Of a DNA stretch of 64,000 bases, positions 11,495-64,000 are shown one piece after another. Source of the stretch: Macropodus opercularis (lineage: Eukaryota > Chordata > Actinopteri > Anabantiformes > Osphronemidae); contig CM061109.1 in assembly GCA_030770545.1 (NCBI GenBank), forward strand, positions 14,492,001-14,556,000, given 5' to 3'. Positions within the stretch are counted from its first letter, which is position 1, and the number at the start of each line of letters is the position of its first letter. The translations under genes were made by a program, and so were the position numbers. The notes under the pieces are model-generated. The model searched no databases and had not been told where the DNA came from. It saw only the letters and a program-made list of their open reading frames with translations.

Positions 11495-13302
11495 CAGATA
11501 GATGCATTTCATGTGCCTGACGTCAGACTGTAGACAGCTGACTAGGCAGACAGACGTGGGAGTGGGATAGGATTATGGGGGTTACTGTTGATCTGGGGAA
11601 GCCTTAGATTTATCTCACCCTTGGATCATATTACTACAAACTGTAATCCACACCAGTGAACTGTAGGTGCTACTTATTACCGAAAATGAAAATGTGCAAC
11701 AAGTAGGTATTGATAATTGATATCTGTAATTGATTGACTGATTATAATTGATTTTATCGTTCTTTTGTTCTGAAAAAACGAACGGCCAAAGATTCTCAAG
11801 TTTATTTTGTTTGTCCAAAAGCAAAGTTGAATAATATGAAGCTAGAAGATATTTAAATATTTTCTGCTTTGATATAGACACTGGTTTAGTACGATTGTGG
11901 TAGCGATGTTGTGCAGTTAGGAAACATTTCAATGAATGCATCAGAAGCTACATATGTATTCCCCGAGCTGAGAAGTGGTCCTTATAAGTGGGGCCCATGG
12001 GACTTAGCAGTTGGCTGACGCAAACAGCAGCTACGACTAATGACAGGTGGTGGGAAGCACTGCTGGCAGCAGCAGAACCAGCATGTTATTTGGGAGTGGA
12101 AGACTTCCAGCAGGCTGAGATTAAATCCACACCTTTGGTTGGAGATTTAGCCCCATCTGACGAAACCATACCATCAAAGCAGTGCTGTCTGCGTGGAGTC
12201 ACTGCTAAGCAGGTGCACACAAACATTGAATAAGCCTCAGTGTGTGTTGGAGGACGGGACTCCCCATATAACCCCGTCTTTTTATGGGATACTTCCTCAT
12301 ACTAATTTAGACTTACTGCTGCTGGACTGTGACTGGGGCCTTGCAGACTTTGTTTTCCTTCCAGGGCTGACATTGGATATTGTGTCAAGAAGGGACGCTG
12401 ATGTCTGGGTCAGTGTGAGAGCTTGCCAGGACTTGTTTCTGGTCCATTGGTGTGTATGTGCGTTCAAACATGTCTTGTGTACTCACCTCGTGTGTGCTGA
12501 ACTGGAAGGAGCTTTATGTGCACATGGAGTGGTTAAAATCGCCATATTCCACAATGCACTGGCAAATACATTTTTCAGCAGCTTTCTCTGCCTGCAGCTA
12601 CGCAGTGTACACAGTAGTGGATATGAGCACAGCTACGGCGCCGTCACAAGATGATGATGTGAACAGGATTGGTTAAGCATTCCCTTTAAAAACAACGCTT
12701 TGATCTGTGCAGGGAGCCGTGGGGTAGTTTAAGTCACGATGAAAGACAACGTCTGGCTGTGATGCCTGTGTGATTTCAAACGCGTCATCTTCACCATTCA
12801 TCTCAAATCAAATTAGGTCAATACCTAATGGGGCATGATGCCACCCTCTGATACGCTCCCTCTTACCGTCATGCTAATCTCCTACAGGTCTCTGAAAAAG
12901 AGACAGTGGACATGTGGATGAATGTGAAGCAGAAAGAAGCAAAAAGTGTGTCAGTCACATGGTGAAGAGAAAAGGAAAAGAAGTGTGTAAACAACAAAGC
13001 AAGGATCAAATTGAATTGTGTGCTGAAGAGGAGGAGAATGCGTAGAAAGGGTCGGTAAACAGTTGGTTTAGGCTCTGCTCATTTCTGTGGAGGCAGTTCG
13101 ATGTCTTCAGATTAGAGACTCTCTCCTCCGTTGTGTATTCTATGTTTCTGTTCCGCTCGGTAATCCAGTGCCCCTGATTGACCTCAAATCCTAGATTTTA
13201 TAGACACTCACCTATAAACCTCTCTCAACTTCATCTTTGTTTGTATTACCCACATAAACTTCTTACGTTTGCCAGAAGACCTTAGAGTAGGAGTTAAAGA
13301 GC

Positions 13303-13335
13303 ACACACACACACACACACGCACACACACACACT
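13303..13335. repeat. (CA)n microsatellite, interrupted
   Basis: A CA repeat with one CG interruption, in intergenic DNA between TNFSF13B and MYO16. Confidence 0.85.
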
Positions 13336-14639
13336 GGTTCAGATCATGGAACAGGAGCAGAACTCATCAAGTAAATTATCACTAATGCTGAAAAGTGAAA
13401 ACATACCTGATTTGATATGGCCGTGGTGGTTGATGCATAAGACCTGAATTAATTACATGAAGAGCAACGGAGAGATTAAGAATGTTATCGGAGGAACTGG
13501 TGCTGGCAGATGGGGACATTTTCCAGGAGGAAAGCACAGGAAGTTAATTAAAAACCAAATCATGTGTGAAGTGATGCAACAGAATGGAGATCTCTCTTTT
13601 TTCAAAGATGTACCCGTCTCTGTCTCTTCCTTATTCCTGACGTGGCGTTTCCTGAATATTCTTTGTTTCTTTGTGTCTTTTTCTGATCGTATCATGTGTC
13701 TTGTTTTGTTCGGTTTTTTCGTCCTTATCTTCGCGTTCATTTTTGCGGTTGAATGCCGTCCGGTGGTTTCCTCAGTCCTGCAGTGGAAGATGATACAGCG
13801 TGGAGGGAAGATTCAGAATATTAAAACGGGTGGAGTGCAGAAAGTGTGATGTGCTTGTCGGGGTAAGGCCGTGATAAACATCTTGGAGGCTGGAAATTAT
13901 GGAAAGGAGAGAAATGTGCCAGATGGTGGCACTTAATTCAATAAGAAAGTAGCATAGGCCAGTGGGTTTTGCACAATGATACTGCGTCTTTGTCTGACTT
14001 GTCTTTTGATGGGTTTTCCTCCCCCAAATCCAAGGTCAACATAGAGATGATTAGCAGAGGAGCAGCGCAGTAATGATGGCGGTTTTCATTAACTATTCAT
14101 GACCTCACACTACACTGCAGGGATAAATGTTTCCGCATATGTGTGTATGAATGTGTTAAACATCTGTGCCCAAGCATTTTGGCTCTATTATGTATAGTGT
14201 CTGTGAGCAGAATCTGACAGCTTGCTCACATGTAAACATGGGATTTCCAGGAACTCCTTGCTCTCCCTTGTGTGTCGGTTCTCTTTGTCTGCCTTTTCTG
14301 TCTTTGTGGGCTGCCTTGAAAAAAAGTATCTCTGTTTGACCACAAACTCTTCAGGGCGTGGACGCGACATGAGGTGAACCAGGCGCCTCCTTTTTTTTTG
14401 TTTTGAACCCTCCTACTTCACAATGTGGTAGCAGAGGAGAGGGGGCTGGACGCTTGTAAGGCTGGGGGGGTGTAACTGTACCCCTCACATGGAGTAAGTG
14501 GGCTGGTTTCACCCGGGTCTGGAGAGGGGGAGGGCCATGGAAAGAGAGAGAAAGACAGATGTAAAAGAATGAGCAGCTCCAAGCGGCAGAGTTGCCATGA
14601 CTACAAAGAAATGGATGAATGAGTGACATCACTGTGGCG

Positions 14640-14768
14640 GGGAGGTGAGGGAGTGTGAAATTGATTTGGGGCTGAGCACGGGGAGGCGACTCTCGTTTGG
14701 GCTTTCGTCAGGCAGACACAGCTCGCTCTCCTCCGTACGCGGTTGTCTCTTGTGGACGGCTCTCACTG
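14640..14768 (+). other. Candidate non-coding first exon upstream of MYO16
   Basis: This is a GC- and CpG-enriched patch compared with its surroundings. It ends in a consensus donor, GTAAGT, starting at 14769. If spliced to the MYO16 acceptor at 23731 it would supply only 5' UTR, because its read-through frame has no ATG. The exon call rests on the donor and composition alone, so it is a hypothesis. It could equally be a lone donor-like sequence. Confidence 0.25.
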
Positions 14769-17700
14769 GTAAGTCTTTGCTTGCTTACTATCCCTCCCCT
14801 CTCGCTAGAGTGAACAAATGGTGCTGGCGATGTTGATGAGTGTATGTTCAGTGTGATATCTTTTTGTTTAGGTCTTGACAGCATGCGAGGCAAACGTAAA
14901 GAGAGGACATGTGGACATGTGCATGATACCATGTGGCGCTTCTGGCGTGAAGGGAAAGGCAGATGTGCCGTGCAGTTGTCATGACCTAAATATACCATGA
15001 GATGCTTAGTGTGTGTTTCTGGCTGGGTATGAACAGCTGATTGTGCAGGAAGGTCTTCACTATGCTCACTATAACAAGAGCGATTACATACAGTACCTTG
15101 TCAGACTGAGCCTGTTTGTGCGTGACATGACAGACTCACTTTCTTTTCGTGTTGTTGTCTTGCAGCTCGGTTGGCTGATTATCATGTGATAACTTGCTAG
15201 TCCCTTAGGAGATTGTTTATCACTAGTAGAGAGGATGAACCGCATGGTCGGTGACTGAACAGCATTCTTTGGGACTGGTGTTGTTGTAAACGACAGCTTT
15301 TCCAACGTTTAGCCTGGATCCTGCCGTTTTCCAATGCGGTGCACCACCTGTCTGTGAGTTCAATGGCAGAGCCTGTATCATTCATCTGGCTTGTGACTAA
15401 TGGCCAAGTTGATCTACATTGACCCCTGATGGACAGAAAGGCCACAGTTGAAGGGCAGGGGTCAGAGGTCGCAGCAGAGCCAATCATGGTACTAAGCTCA
15501 CTGTCTCTTCTCTTTGGCCAGAATCGTGCAAGGGGAAACCGATTACATTAGGGATGAAAGGATTAAGATTTAGTCCAGATTTGAAGCATAATCCATTACT
15601 ATAGTAGATCAAATGTAGCTTATATTGTTGAGGGAAATTTGAAGGGTGGTTGCCCTCACGTCTTTTCAGTAGCTTCCATCAAGGCCAGGTTTTATTTATA
15701 AGTTAATTACACTGGATTGGATGTGATTTGTGATTTGGTGTTCTGACCTCAACTTTAATAATTAATCATGTAGAGATCATGCAAAAAGATACATTTACGT
15801 TTGCATGAGTGTGGAGCTTCCAACCTAGTCTCTTATTTTATTCAGACACATTCAGGCAACCAGAGGACAGAGGGTAAAGATAAAGGCACTGAACCCTGAG
15901 GACCCATAACACACGTTTTATGTGCTGTACAGTGACGGCGTGGGGTTCAGGAACAAAGGCAGAATGATCCATTTGAAACGCAGCAGGGGAAATCTTATTG
16001 GGGCTACGCGTAACAGGGAGTCCAGTCTCAGCACTGTTGGCATACTCAGGGTATCAATTATGAAGAGGGAGGGGGTGAGGACTCATAAAGCTATTTCTGA
16101 ATTTAATTAGAAACTGAAGAAATATGTCCCTTGCATATGTTGGAGAGCTACAGTATAAATGACATAAGTGGGCAGGGGTCACTCTGTAACACTGTTCACA
16201 GGCTGCACCTACTGCCCTGGGTTAGACGATAAAAGCACCAGGTAATACAAAGCAGTGCTGAGTTTTTGGGTGGTTTGGTTGAGGACACAAGTGGGTCGGG
16301 AGTGAAAATATCTCTGCCTCTCGCTCCACTTTGAGGACACAACTGCCCTGTAGCGAAACACAACTCACGCTGCTTTTCAGCGTTGTGAGTAAGTGGTCTG
16401 AAGTCAGCTGTCAGCCATTCCACTGCTTCTCCTTTTATTTTCGGTGTTTTAGTTCCCCCTTGTCGCTCTTTAGCTCACTGTGCATAACTGCTGTAGTTGC
16501 ACACTAGAGGTTGCTTAGTGACATGACTTGTGTTCACGGTGCTGAAGTCAGCTTGTGTGCGTGTTTTTGTGAGTCCGTGTGTGTGTGGTCAGGACGGGCT
16601 GGAGTCAGACGTGGTTACTCTTACAGGACCTGATGATGTGATCAAACCGTACTATTTCTCTACTGCGTGTAGTGTTTACAGCATGTGTTGCTAGGGTGAG
16701 GCGGCATGAACATCATGGCTGCGGTTGCATGACTGTGGCTATTTTCTGCCGATTTGACAGTTCTCGTGCATGATTGAACTCTGTCACTTACTTATTCTGT
16801 CTTCAGTCTCTTTGATTGATGTTCTCTGTTGCACATACATTCCTCTTGCTAAGACGTTCTTCTGACCACTGGCTTGTCCAGGTTAATAGGTTGAGCTGTT
16901 TGGTCCTGGTTTGGGTTTCATTCTGGTCCTGGAATGTAATGAGAAGCTGTGCCAAAACCTTTTTTCTTTGCCTTCTCAGTAAGAAAACTTTTCCAACGTG
17001 TAAATATGTTTAATGCAGTCACACAATCAGCACAATATTTATACAGAATAATTTACTTCCAAATATGTTTACTGCTGAGTTGGTAAAATATTCAGCCAAA
17101 GCTTTGTGACTGTCAATCACATGGACACCTAGATGTTTAGGTTTAATACATAGAATAAAACATAGAATCATATCACAAATCCATTTACAAACATGTCTGT
17201 GTTGCAAAAAAATGTGTCAGCTGCGGTTGCATATATGATGCAGACAGTGATTTAATGTTGTTTTTCTCAAACTCAGCTCTCAAAATATCACTGGACTGAT
17301 AATTAGCTGGTCTTAGCTTTCTCTTCTTCTGCTTCCCTTTCATCTGATCTACAGTTCTGTGTCAGCTCAATGTAAATCCAAATAGATTGTTTATCCTGTA
17401 GTGGTCAGAGTTTTCACCCTCAGTTGGAAACAGAGTTATATAAGAGTAGTACGCTGCAGCATTGTGCCTTTCTTTTCTTTGTTTGGGTATTGATTGCGTC
17501 TCACTGAGCGTTTATGTTCCTGTTTGTGCCTCCTGTGAGGAACTGGGAAGGAGCATTGAGGTTAATAAAGGACAGACAGGCAGAGAAAGAGATGGACTGA
17601 CATCCAGACTGAAGGGTTTTGGAGCAGACGAGAGGAAGGAGATGATTTAGGGAGAGAAAGAGAAATATAATGCTCATTATATGCATGTAAGAAAAGAGGA

Positions 17701-20700
17701 ATCGTCTCTCAGTCTCTCAGGTATTAATTATTATAGCCCCTTCCTGTCTTTGACGTATACCAATTTACTTCATTTGTCTGTCAGAGTCACGCGTGTACAG
17801 CTCATCTATCTCATGGATCCTTCTAGTCAGTTTCTTGTTCTTTCTTTCTCCCTCTGGCCATTTATAACAATGAGCTGCATCAGATGATGATGCTACAGCT
17901 GGTACCTCTCCGCTCATCCCTCCTGGAGGATTTCAGGTGACCCAGGCTGCTGCAGATACCAGCCAGTCCATGCTATCACATGATGGTGTTTAGAGTATAG
18001 CGCTGACCAACCGCAGCTGTAGCTGAATGACTAATGGGTCTGGCACACACGATGTGGAGGCAGCTCCAAAGCAGATTGCCTGTCTTGTCCAAGTGGATGA
18101 CTGTTCCTTTGAACAAACATGTTTTTATACGGTAGAGAAAAGGGATAATTTGAAGAATTTCTTTGCTGGTTTTCTATTACACGTAGAGCATTTTTTTCAT
18201 AATTTAACAAAGAAATCAGACACAAAATAACTGCCTGCAAGATACAATCCACAAGGTTGATTCTTTGCCCTGCTGAGCTGATTAAGTGGAGATTCTTGAT
18301 GCTTTGCAGCAACACGCAGAGAAGCATTTAAATCCTCCACGTGCAGCAATGATCCACCTTGGAATTGACCAATATACATATAGCTGCTAGGTTATTAACT
18401 AGTATTATGAACATTAGGTTGTACTGTCTGTTGTCGAGAGCCTGAATTGAGCCGCTGATTTGGAGGGAAACAATGTTGGATTACAATGTAATCCTACCCA
18501 CAGGATGATTCTCCGACTAAAACAGATTTTACAAAAGCAGGAGGAGGTCGATGGGTGGAAAACTGTGCCTGCAGTAGCTTTTTGTGTCATTGTTCAATGA
18601 ATTAATTAAATCAAAGGTCCACAGCAAACATCCAAGGTAATTATAACTTTCCAAATTGGAATTTGAGCACAGAGACCGTCTACGCGGACTGAAGGCCAGT
18701 GTGACACAGACATCCGTGGCTCTAAATTTGTGCTTCAGTCACTGAAGCTTTGAAGTCCTCTTTGTGGATGTGGTTTTGGCCTCTGTCTTGGTTCTACTGA
18801 CTTTAGTGGTGAACAAAAGACTTTGCTGTGCGTTTATGTATTCTTGTATTATTTCGTTTATTTTTTTCTGTGCTTTAATATCGAGGTGTACAAGAGTCTA
18901 ATTACAGAGAAAAACATCAAACATCAGCAAAGTTTATTAGTGCGTCTGTCATGGTCAGTTGTTAGTATTAAAACACACACGTACACAGTAAGCGATACAC
19001 TGGGAAGGTGTCAAACACAGTAAAGGAGGCAACACTAATTCTGCAAACCTTTGTGATGACAGTTGGCGCAAACTACATCCATCCGTGTTTGCATTGCCCA
19101 AGGATATTAGTCGGGTCTTCCCAGCTCTGTTTGGCCATAAATATTTAATGTTTGCATTTGGTTTTCACAGTTTCATTTCTTTTTCTTAGAGCAGCTAACA
19201 GACATCCACCAGCTGCCAACAGCTTTGTTAAGGTGTGACGGCTCACTGTCCAACCTAGTTATAACTTATAATCCTCCATAACAGCAATCAAGCAGCAGAC
19301 GCACTATACAGTAGGATACAGCACAACAAACACTCACTATACTGATGTGTGCATTAAAGTAAAGATTATGATTTAGTGTGTGTTTAGAAAAGATTGTAAT
19401 AAAAATAGTAGCGTAAAAACTCTTTATTCGTATGTTAACACTGAGCAGTTAATAATACATTTAGATGATATTCAAAATTAAGTTTGACTAGTAAAATAAA
19501 TAAACATTTGTTTGTGTAAATCTCATATGTTCAATAATTCATTCAGAGAGATTTCTTTTCATATATAATGCATCACCCCCAAACTTACCAAGTGCCGCTG
19601 GCTCTGCTGTAACTGGGAACATTTCCTGCATTAGACATTTTGCATTATTAGTATCAGTTAAATGCACTTTCTGAGGTGGTATCCACAGAAGTCACTCTCA
19701 GTATTGATTGACACCGGAGGGGGGTGAAGGCAAATTAGCAACTCTGTGTCTAAGAGAAGGGAATTTGTCATCTTCTGTGGGACAAAAGCTGCTGCACAGC
19801 CAACAGCAGTGCGCCTTCATTTCTTTTAAAAGGAATTTAGATATCTGTCACATAAAAATGACTTTTCTTGCAGGTTGTCTTCTTTGTCTCACTGCTCGGG
19901 TGCTTGACATACTTGCAGTTGCACAGAGGTAAAAATGATCAGACTGTGACTTCAAGCCATTATCCCGTCTCTGTTAACACCAGTGATGAGCTGACTTGCC
20001 TTCCAGCAACATGTCTCACACTGAGACCTTGCGTTACCCTCCAGCACGTCACGGCTCCCAAATACAGCATCTCTGCAGGGGCAACCAGCAGTTCTCCACA
20101 AACGCATGACTTTTTCTCGTCACATCTGCAGCTGCAAGGAGTGTGTGTCACAAGTAAAGTGTTAATATCGTAGTCAACGTGTTATCCTTCAACAAAAAAC
20201 ACTACACTACCCAGCTACGGAGGGCAGCAGAGGTGTGAACGCGTGTGTTGTCACTGTACATGTACAAGCTGAGTCGTGTTGAACAATGATTCTCACTTAG
20301 TGTGCGATTCTTATGCAGGCACGGATGAAATACCTGGCATATCGTTTTACTCAGGTCCATGTTAGAGCAGTTGCTACGCCAGTGTTTTGCACAAGATGCA
20401 GCAAGTTGCTGCTGTGACCTGATTTTCCGTGACAGGAATTACTCGAGCATCCAACTTCACACACATCCATCTCCTAGTCTCTGTGTTGCCTTGGTTCTCT
20501 TTCAAGCTCTCTCTGCTGCTTCCCTCTGTTAAACGCACACACAAAACGAACCCCACTTGCTTCTCACATTCTTTTATCTCACCTTCAAATGCCCATGTAT
20601 GACAGCACTGGGAGATAGTCGCTCAGAATCTCCCACAGGCAATGCAGCATGCTATACATGCTCATCCTGCAGATGATTTAATGCAAAGCTTCAATATTCT

Positions 20701-20951
20701 TATACATAAATGAGCCACAAAGTTTAAAATTCTACAGCCCTACAGACACACTGACATTGCAGGCACATGCATCGATCAATGCATGGCAGACTGTACTGCT
20801 CTCAAACCCATTTCCATACACAACATTTGTTTGGTTTTGGCCAGTTTAAGACGGTAGATGAGCTCTTAACCCGTCACAGCACCAAAAGCCGCACTGCAGC
20901 AGCAGCAGTCTCCCTCTCTTTAAATCTTCCTATTTCCAGTGTAATGTTGCT

Positions 20952-20982
<31 letters not shown>

Positions 20983-21200
20983 TTAGCTTTTTTTCTTGCT
21001 CCCCCTGCTGTATGTCCATTTCCTCTATGTTTTTATTTATTGTCTCTAACCTTTTTCCAACGACCTCTTTGTGTTACATCTACACCATACTGTGGTGAAG
21101 CCCAAACAATCTTACCCCCTCAGGTTTTTTTTCTTTGGGCTTTGAAGGCAGAGGATATCCAACAGAAGTGTGCATCTGTATGAATCACTGCGTGTGCGTG
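14769..21200. other. Region upstream of MYO16, no gene seen
   Basis: I see no coding sequence with family resemblance and no RNA gene. The only clear structure is the (CT)n run at 20955-20982. The region probably holds MYO16 regulatory DNA or a 5' intron. Confidence 0.5.
20955..20982. repeat. (CT)14 microsatellite
   Basis: A 28-bp uninterrupted CT dinucleotide run, about 0.75 kb upstream of the MYO16 alternative coding exon. Confidence 0.9.
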
Positions 21201-21239
21201 TGAGAAAGGAGACTGGAAGGGGGGTGTGTATGGCGGTGA

Positions 21240-21705
21240 AGAGCATTGCGTCATTGGGGGTGTGTTGTGCGGGAGGTGGGCTGAGTCTGCTGTCAGTCAG
21301 TGACGTGAGGGGAGCACGTGCGTCGGTCATGGCTGTGAAGACGCTGTGCGGCAGTCTTCTGTCTGTAGGCAAGGAGAGCTAGACAGAGCCGCAGCTCCCT
21401 TTGCCGACGGGTGGATGGGGAGAGTGTATGTCTGTGTGTGGGTGTGTGAGTCTGAGTGCATGTAGATGCTGCACGGGCTGCAACCGGAGCTGCTGCTGCT
21501 GCTAGTGAATAATGTAGACAGGGGCTCAGAGTTTGGATAGCATGCAGGGAGCCAGATTAATAATGCATTCTGTGGAGTTAAAGGCTGGGTATTAGTTAGT
21601 TCTGCTGGAACCTGTAGCTGCCTGCTGTCTGCCTGCCTTCCTACCTTTTCTTTCTGCCTGTCCGCCTCTTTATCTGACTGGCGAACTGTCTGACTTTCTC
21701 AGAAA
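21240..21705 (+). promoter_or_regulatory. MYO16: Candidate MYO16 promoter and 5' leader
   Basis: This CpG-enriched stretch lies just upstream of an ATG-containing exon with a consensus donor. Seen directly: TGCGTCATTGG near 21247-21257 (CRE half-site next to an inverted CCAAT box), TGACGTGA at 21301-21308 (one mismatch from a full CRE) and an E-box CACGTG at 21315-21320. A 17-codon upstream ORF begins at ATG 21329 and stops before 21382. Promoter function is inferred from composition, motifs and position. Confidence 0.35.
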
Positions 21706-62677
<40,972 letters not shown>

Positions 62678-63214
62678 GTAAACACACCTGCAAGCGCATT
62701 AACGTCTGCATGCAATGGAATTTAAAGAATGATTAACTGTTTTCTCAAAATCTACAGTATAAAGACGCTTTAGACTCATCCATTACTATTTATTTTTGTT
62801 GGGACACAAGTACAGTACAACACAATCAGGCCGTTATTTATTTGTCGGTTCGTTGACATTTTGATCAGACCTGAAGTAGGTCACTCATGACACATGAGCT
62901 TTCTCTTTGTAGACAGGTGCATGGTTACAGGGCTAAACTGCCCTGCATACCTTTACATGTACACTTGCTTACACACAAGCTCCAACACACACATATAGAC
63001 ACACAGAGAAGAAGACACCCTGCATAGCAGGGACACATGCTGGAAAACCGTAATGTTCCGTTGCAGCAGACAGAGAGTCACACTCTCATGACAGTTATCA
63101 TGTGCTGTACCGTCACCTCAGGCAAAAACAGGCTTTGTAGGATTTGTCTTTTATTCACTAACACGGGAGTAGTTTGGTTGTTTTTAGTTTAATTACGAGT
63201 CATTAATCCAAAGG

Positions 63215-63339
63215 AGCCCTGCGACGGACTGGTGACCTGTCCAGGGTGAACCCTGCCTCTCGCCCATACACAGCTGGGGCAGGCTCCAGCGCACCCGCGA
63301 CCCCTACGGGGAAGAAGCGGTAGAAGATGAATGAATGAA
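63215..63339 (+). mobile_element. Short retroposon tail with target-site duplication
   Basis: The sequence reads GACTGGTGACCTGTCCAGGG, CCTGCCTCTCGCCC, CAGGCTCCAGCGCACCCGC and GAAGCGGTAGAAGATGAATG, then a GAAT-type tail. This is the 3' end of a very common teleost SINE/LINE family. It is flanked by TAATCCAAAGG (63204-63214) and TAATCCAAGGG (63340-63350), an 11-bp duplication with one mismatch, which supports retroposition. It has no coding capacity and no visible internal tRNA-type promoter, so it is a 5'-truncated copy. The exact family name is not certain. Confidence 0.75.
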
Positions 63340-63799
63340 TAATCCAAGGGACATTTTTCCACTTCCTGTGACTAACAGAAAGGTTTAATAATAATTCAGC
63401 TCTCATTTTGTCTGGCTAAGTCATACTTACGCCCTGAAACGCTTGAATGGCATTGACTGTTTGGATGTAAGACACCTATTAACTAGCAATAATTACAGAT
63501 TTAAGTCATTTCACCTTACTCTTACAACCAGATAAATATTTACTGGAACAAAAGGTCTGAATACAAATGATACCCTCACTCTTTAATAGCAGTGTACACA
63601 TCGCTCTGCTTTGTTACGTTCTTGCCGTGTAAACACTGCCGGAGACAGTTTGCTGCCATTTCATCCGGTGTTTGCATCCGTTCTGGTTCATATGACCAGA
63701 ACATGTCACATGTGGTTGTTTTCCTCAGGTGTATTTTTATCAGAGCAGCTCACGTCTTTGAAGTGTGAGAAATCCATTTGTTTGTTTTTGTTTTTACAG

Positions 63800-63838
63800 A
63801 AGATAAGCAAAGTAAAGGTTAAGGAGGAAGCTCGTTAA
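63800..63838 (+). CDS. MYO16: Candidate alternative terminal exon of MYO16
   Basis: A strong acceptor (T-rich tract, TTTTTACAG) ends at 63799. Joined in phase 0 to the exon ending at 62677, it would add KISKVKVKEEAR and then TAA. The segment is lysine-rich and does not match the mammalian C-terminus I recall. A poly(A) signal was not identified before 64000. It may be a pseudo-exon. Confidence 0.22.
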   Translation, partial: KISKVKVKEEAR

Positions 63839-64000
63839 CCTCCGTTCCGGATGTTTAGGAGCAGGTTTGTCTGTTTCTGTTGTCAAACAACAGGAACAGA
63901 GGTTTGACGTGTAATCACAACTCATTAACACTCTGTTGGTCAGCGGTTATTACCAGACTGATGCTACGTGTGCAGTCATTATAAAACACAGCCATTTGCT

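Larger units (their letters stand above)
7250..14639. other. Intergenic region between TNFSF13B and MYO16 (first part)
   Basis: No gene could be supported. It contains simple repeats, listed separately. A 92-codon ATG-initiated frame at 11122-11400 and a longer non-ATG open frame at 12193-12654 resemble no family I know and look like chance. A stretch at 9987-10042 is bounded by CTGCAG and GTACGG and could be a non-coding exon, but nothing else supports it. A 14-bp palindrome (8802-8815) and a 9-bp inverted repeat (8714-8722 with 8742-8750) lie in a stretch that could be a conserved non-coding element. Confidence 0.5.
62678..64000 (+). other. MYO16: MYO16 3' intron (continues past the window)
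   Basis: It begins with donor GTAAAC. The expected last-exon sequence (the mammalian tail end with VIHQL...) was not found before 64000, so the gene end is outside the window. It carries a retroposon tail (63215-63339) and a candidate alternative last exon (63800-63838). Confidence 0.6.

Noticed and set aside
12193..12654. 153-codon open frame in intergenic DNA
   Set aside because: It starts without ATG, its product is cysteine- and leucine-rich without any recognisable domain, and no splice sites or poly(A) signal frame it.

Overview
This window is from a vertebrate nuclear genome, almost certainly a ray-finned (teleost) fish. The genes are intron-split with GT-AG introns, there are no bacterial-style operons, and the dispersed repeats are of kinds common in teleosts. 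The three protein-coding genes I can support all lie on the plus strand, in the order ABHD13 - TNFSF13B (BAFF) - MYO16. From memory, this is the same order and orientation as human 13q33, where LIG4 sits head-to-head upstream of ABHD13. The fish interval is much more compact than the human one.

Layout: 1-600 is upstream DNA that may hold the shared LIG4/ABHD13 promoter. ABHD13 has a non-coding first exon ending near 658 and its whole coding region in one exon (1700-2755), followed by a long 3' region to about 4.6 kb. TNFSF13B is a six-exon, 253-residue gene at 5226-6844 with a poly(A) signal at 7227. From 6.85 to 21.2 kb there is no convincing coding gene, only microsatellites and one or two candidate non-coding exons. 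MYO16 then fills the rest of the window. I could place 33 phase-consistent coding exons from the conserved ATG at 23767 to 62677, plus an upstream alternative coding exon at 21706-21733. The final exon(s) lie beyond the right edge.

The three genes are neighbours by ancient linkage, not by a shared pathway. ABHD13 is a predicted membrane-anchored serine hydrolase. BAFF is a B-cell survival cytokine. MYO16 is a neuronal unconventional myosin with N-terminal ankyrin repeats, a motor, one IQ motif and a long tail with tyrosine-based PI3K-docking motifs.

The most useful observations are these. (1) An in-frame alternative MYO16 start gives a cysteine-rich 21-residue extension. (2) The MYO16 motor has near-canonical P-loop and switch I motifs, where the mammalian protein, as I recall it, is degenerate. 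(3) BAFF keeps a symmetric 57-nt exon equivalent to the one skipped in mammalian delta-BAFF, and has only a minimal R-X-X-R processing site. (4) A perfect 15-bp hairpin lies 115 nt upstream of a MYO16 motor exon. (5) Retroelement pieces sit in MYO16 introns. I found no sign of an undescribed multi-gene system. Exon boundaries were read by eye from splice signals, reading phase and remembered family sequences, and have not been tested against transcripts.
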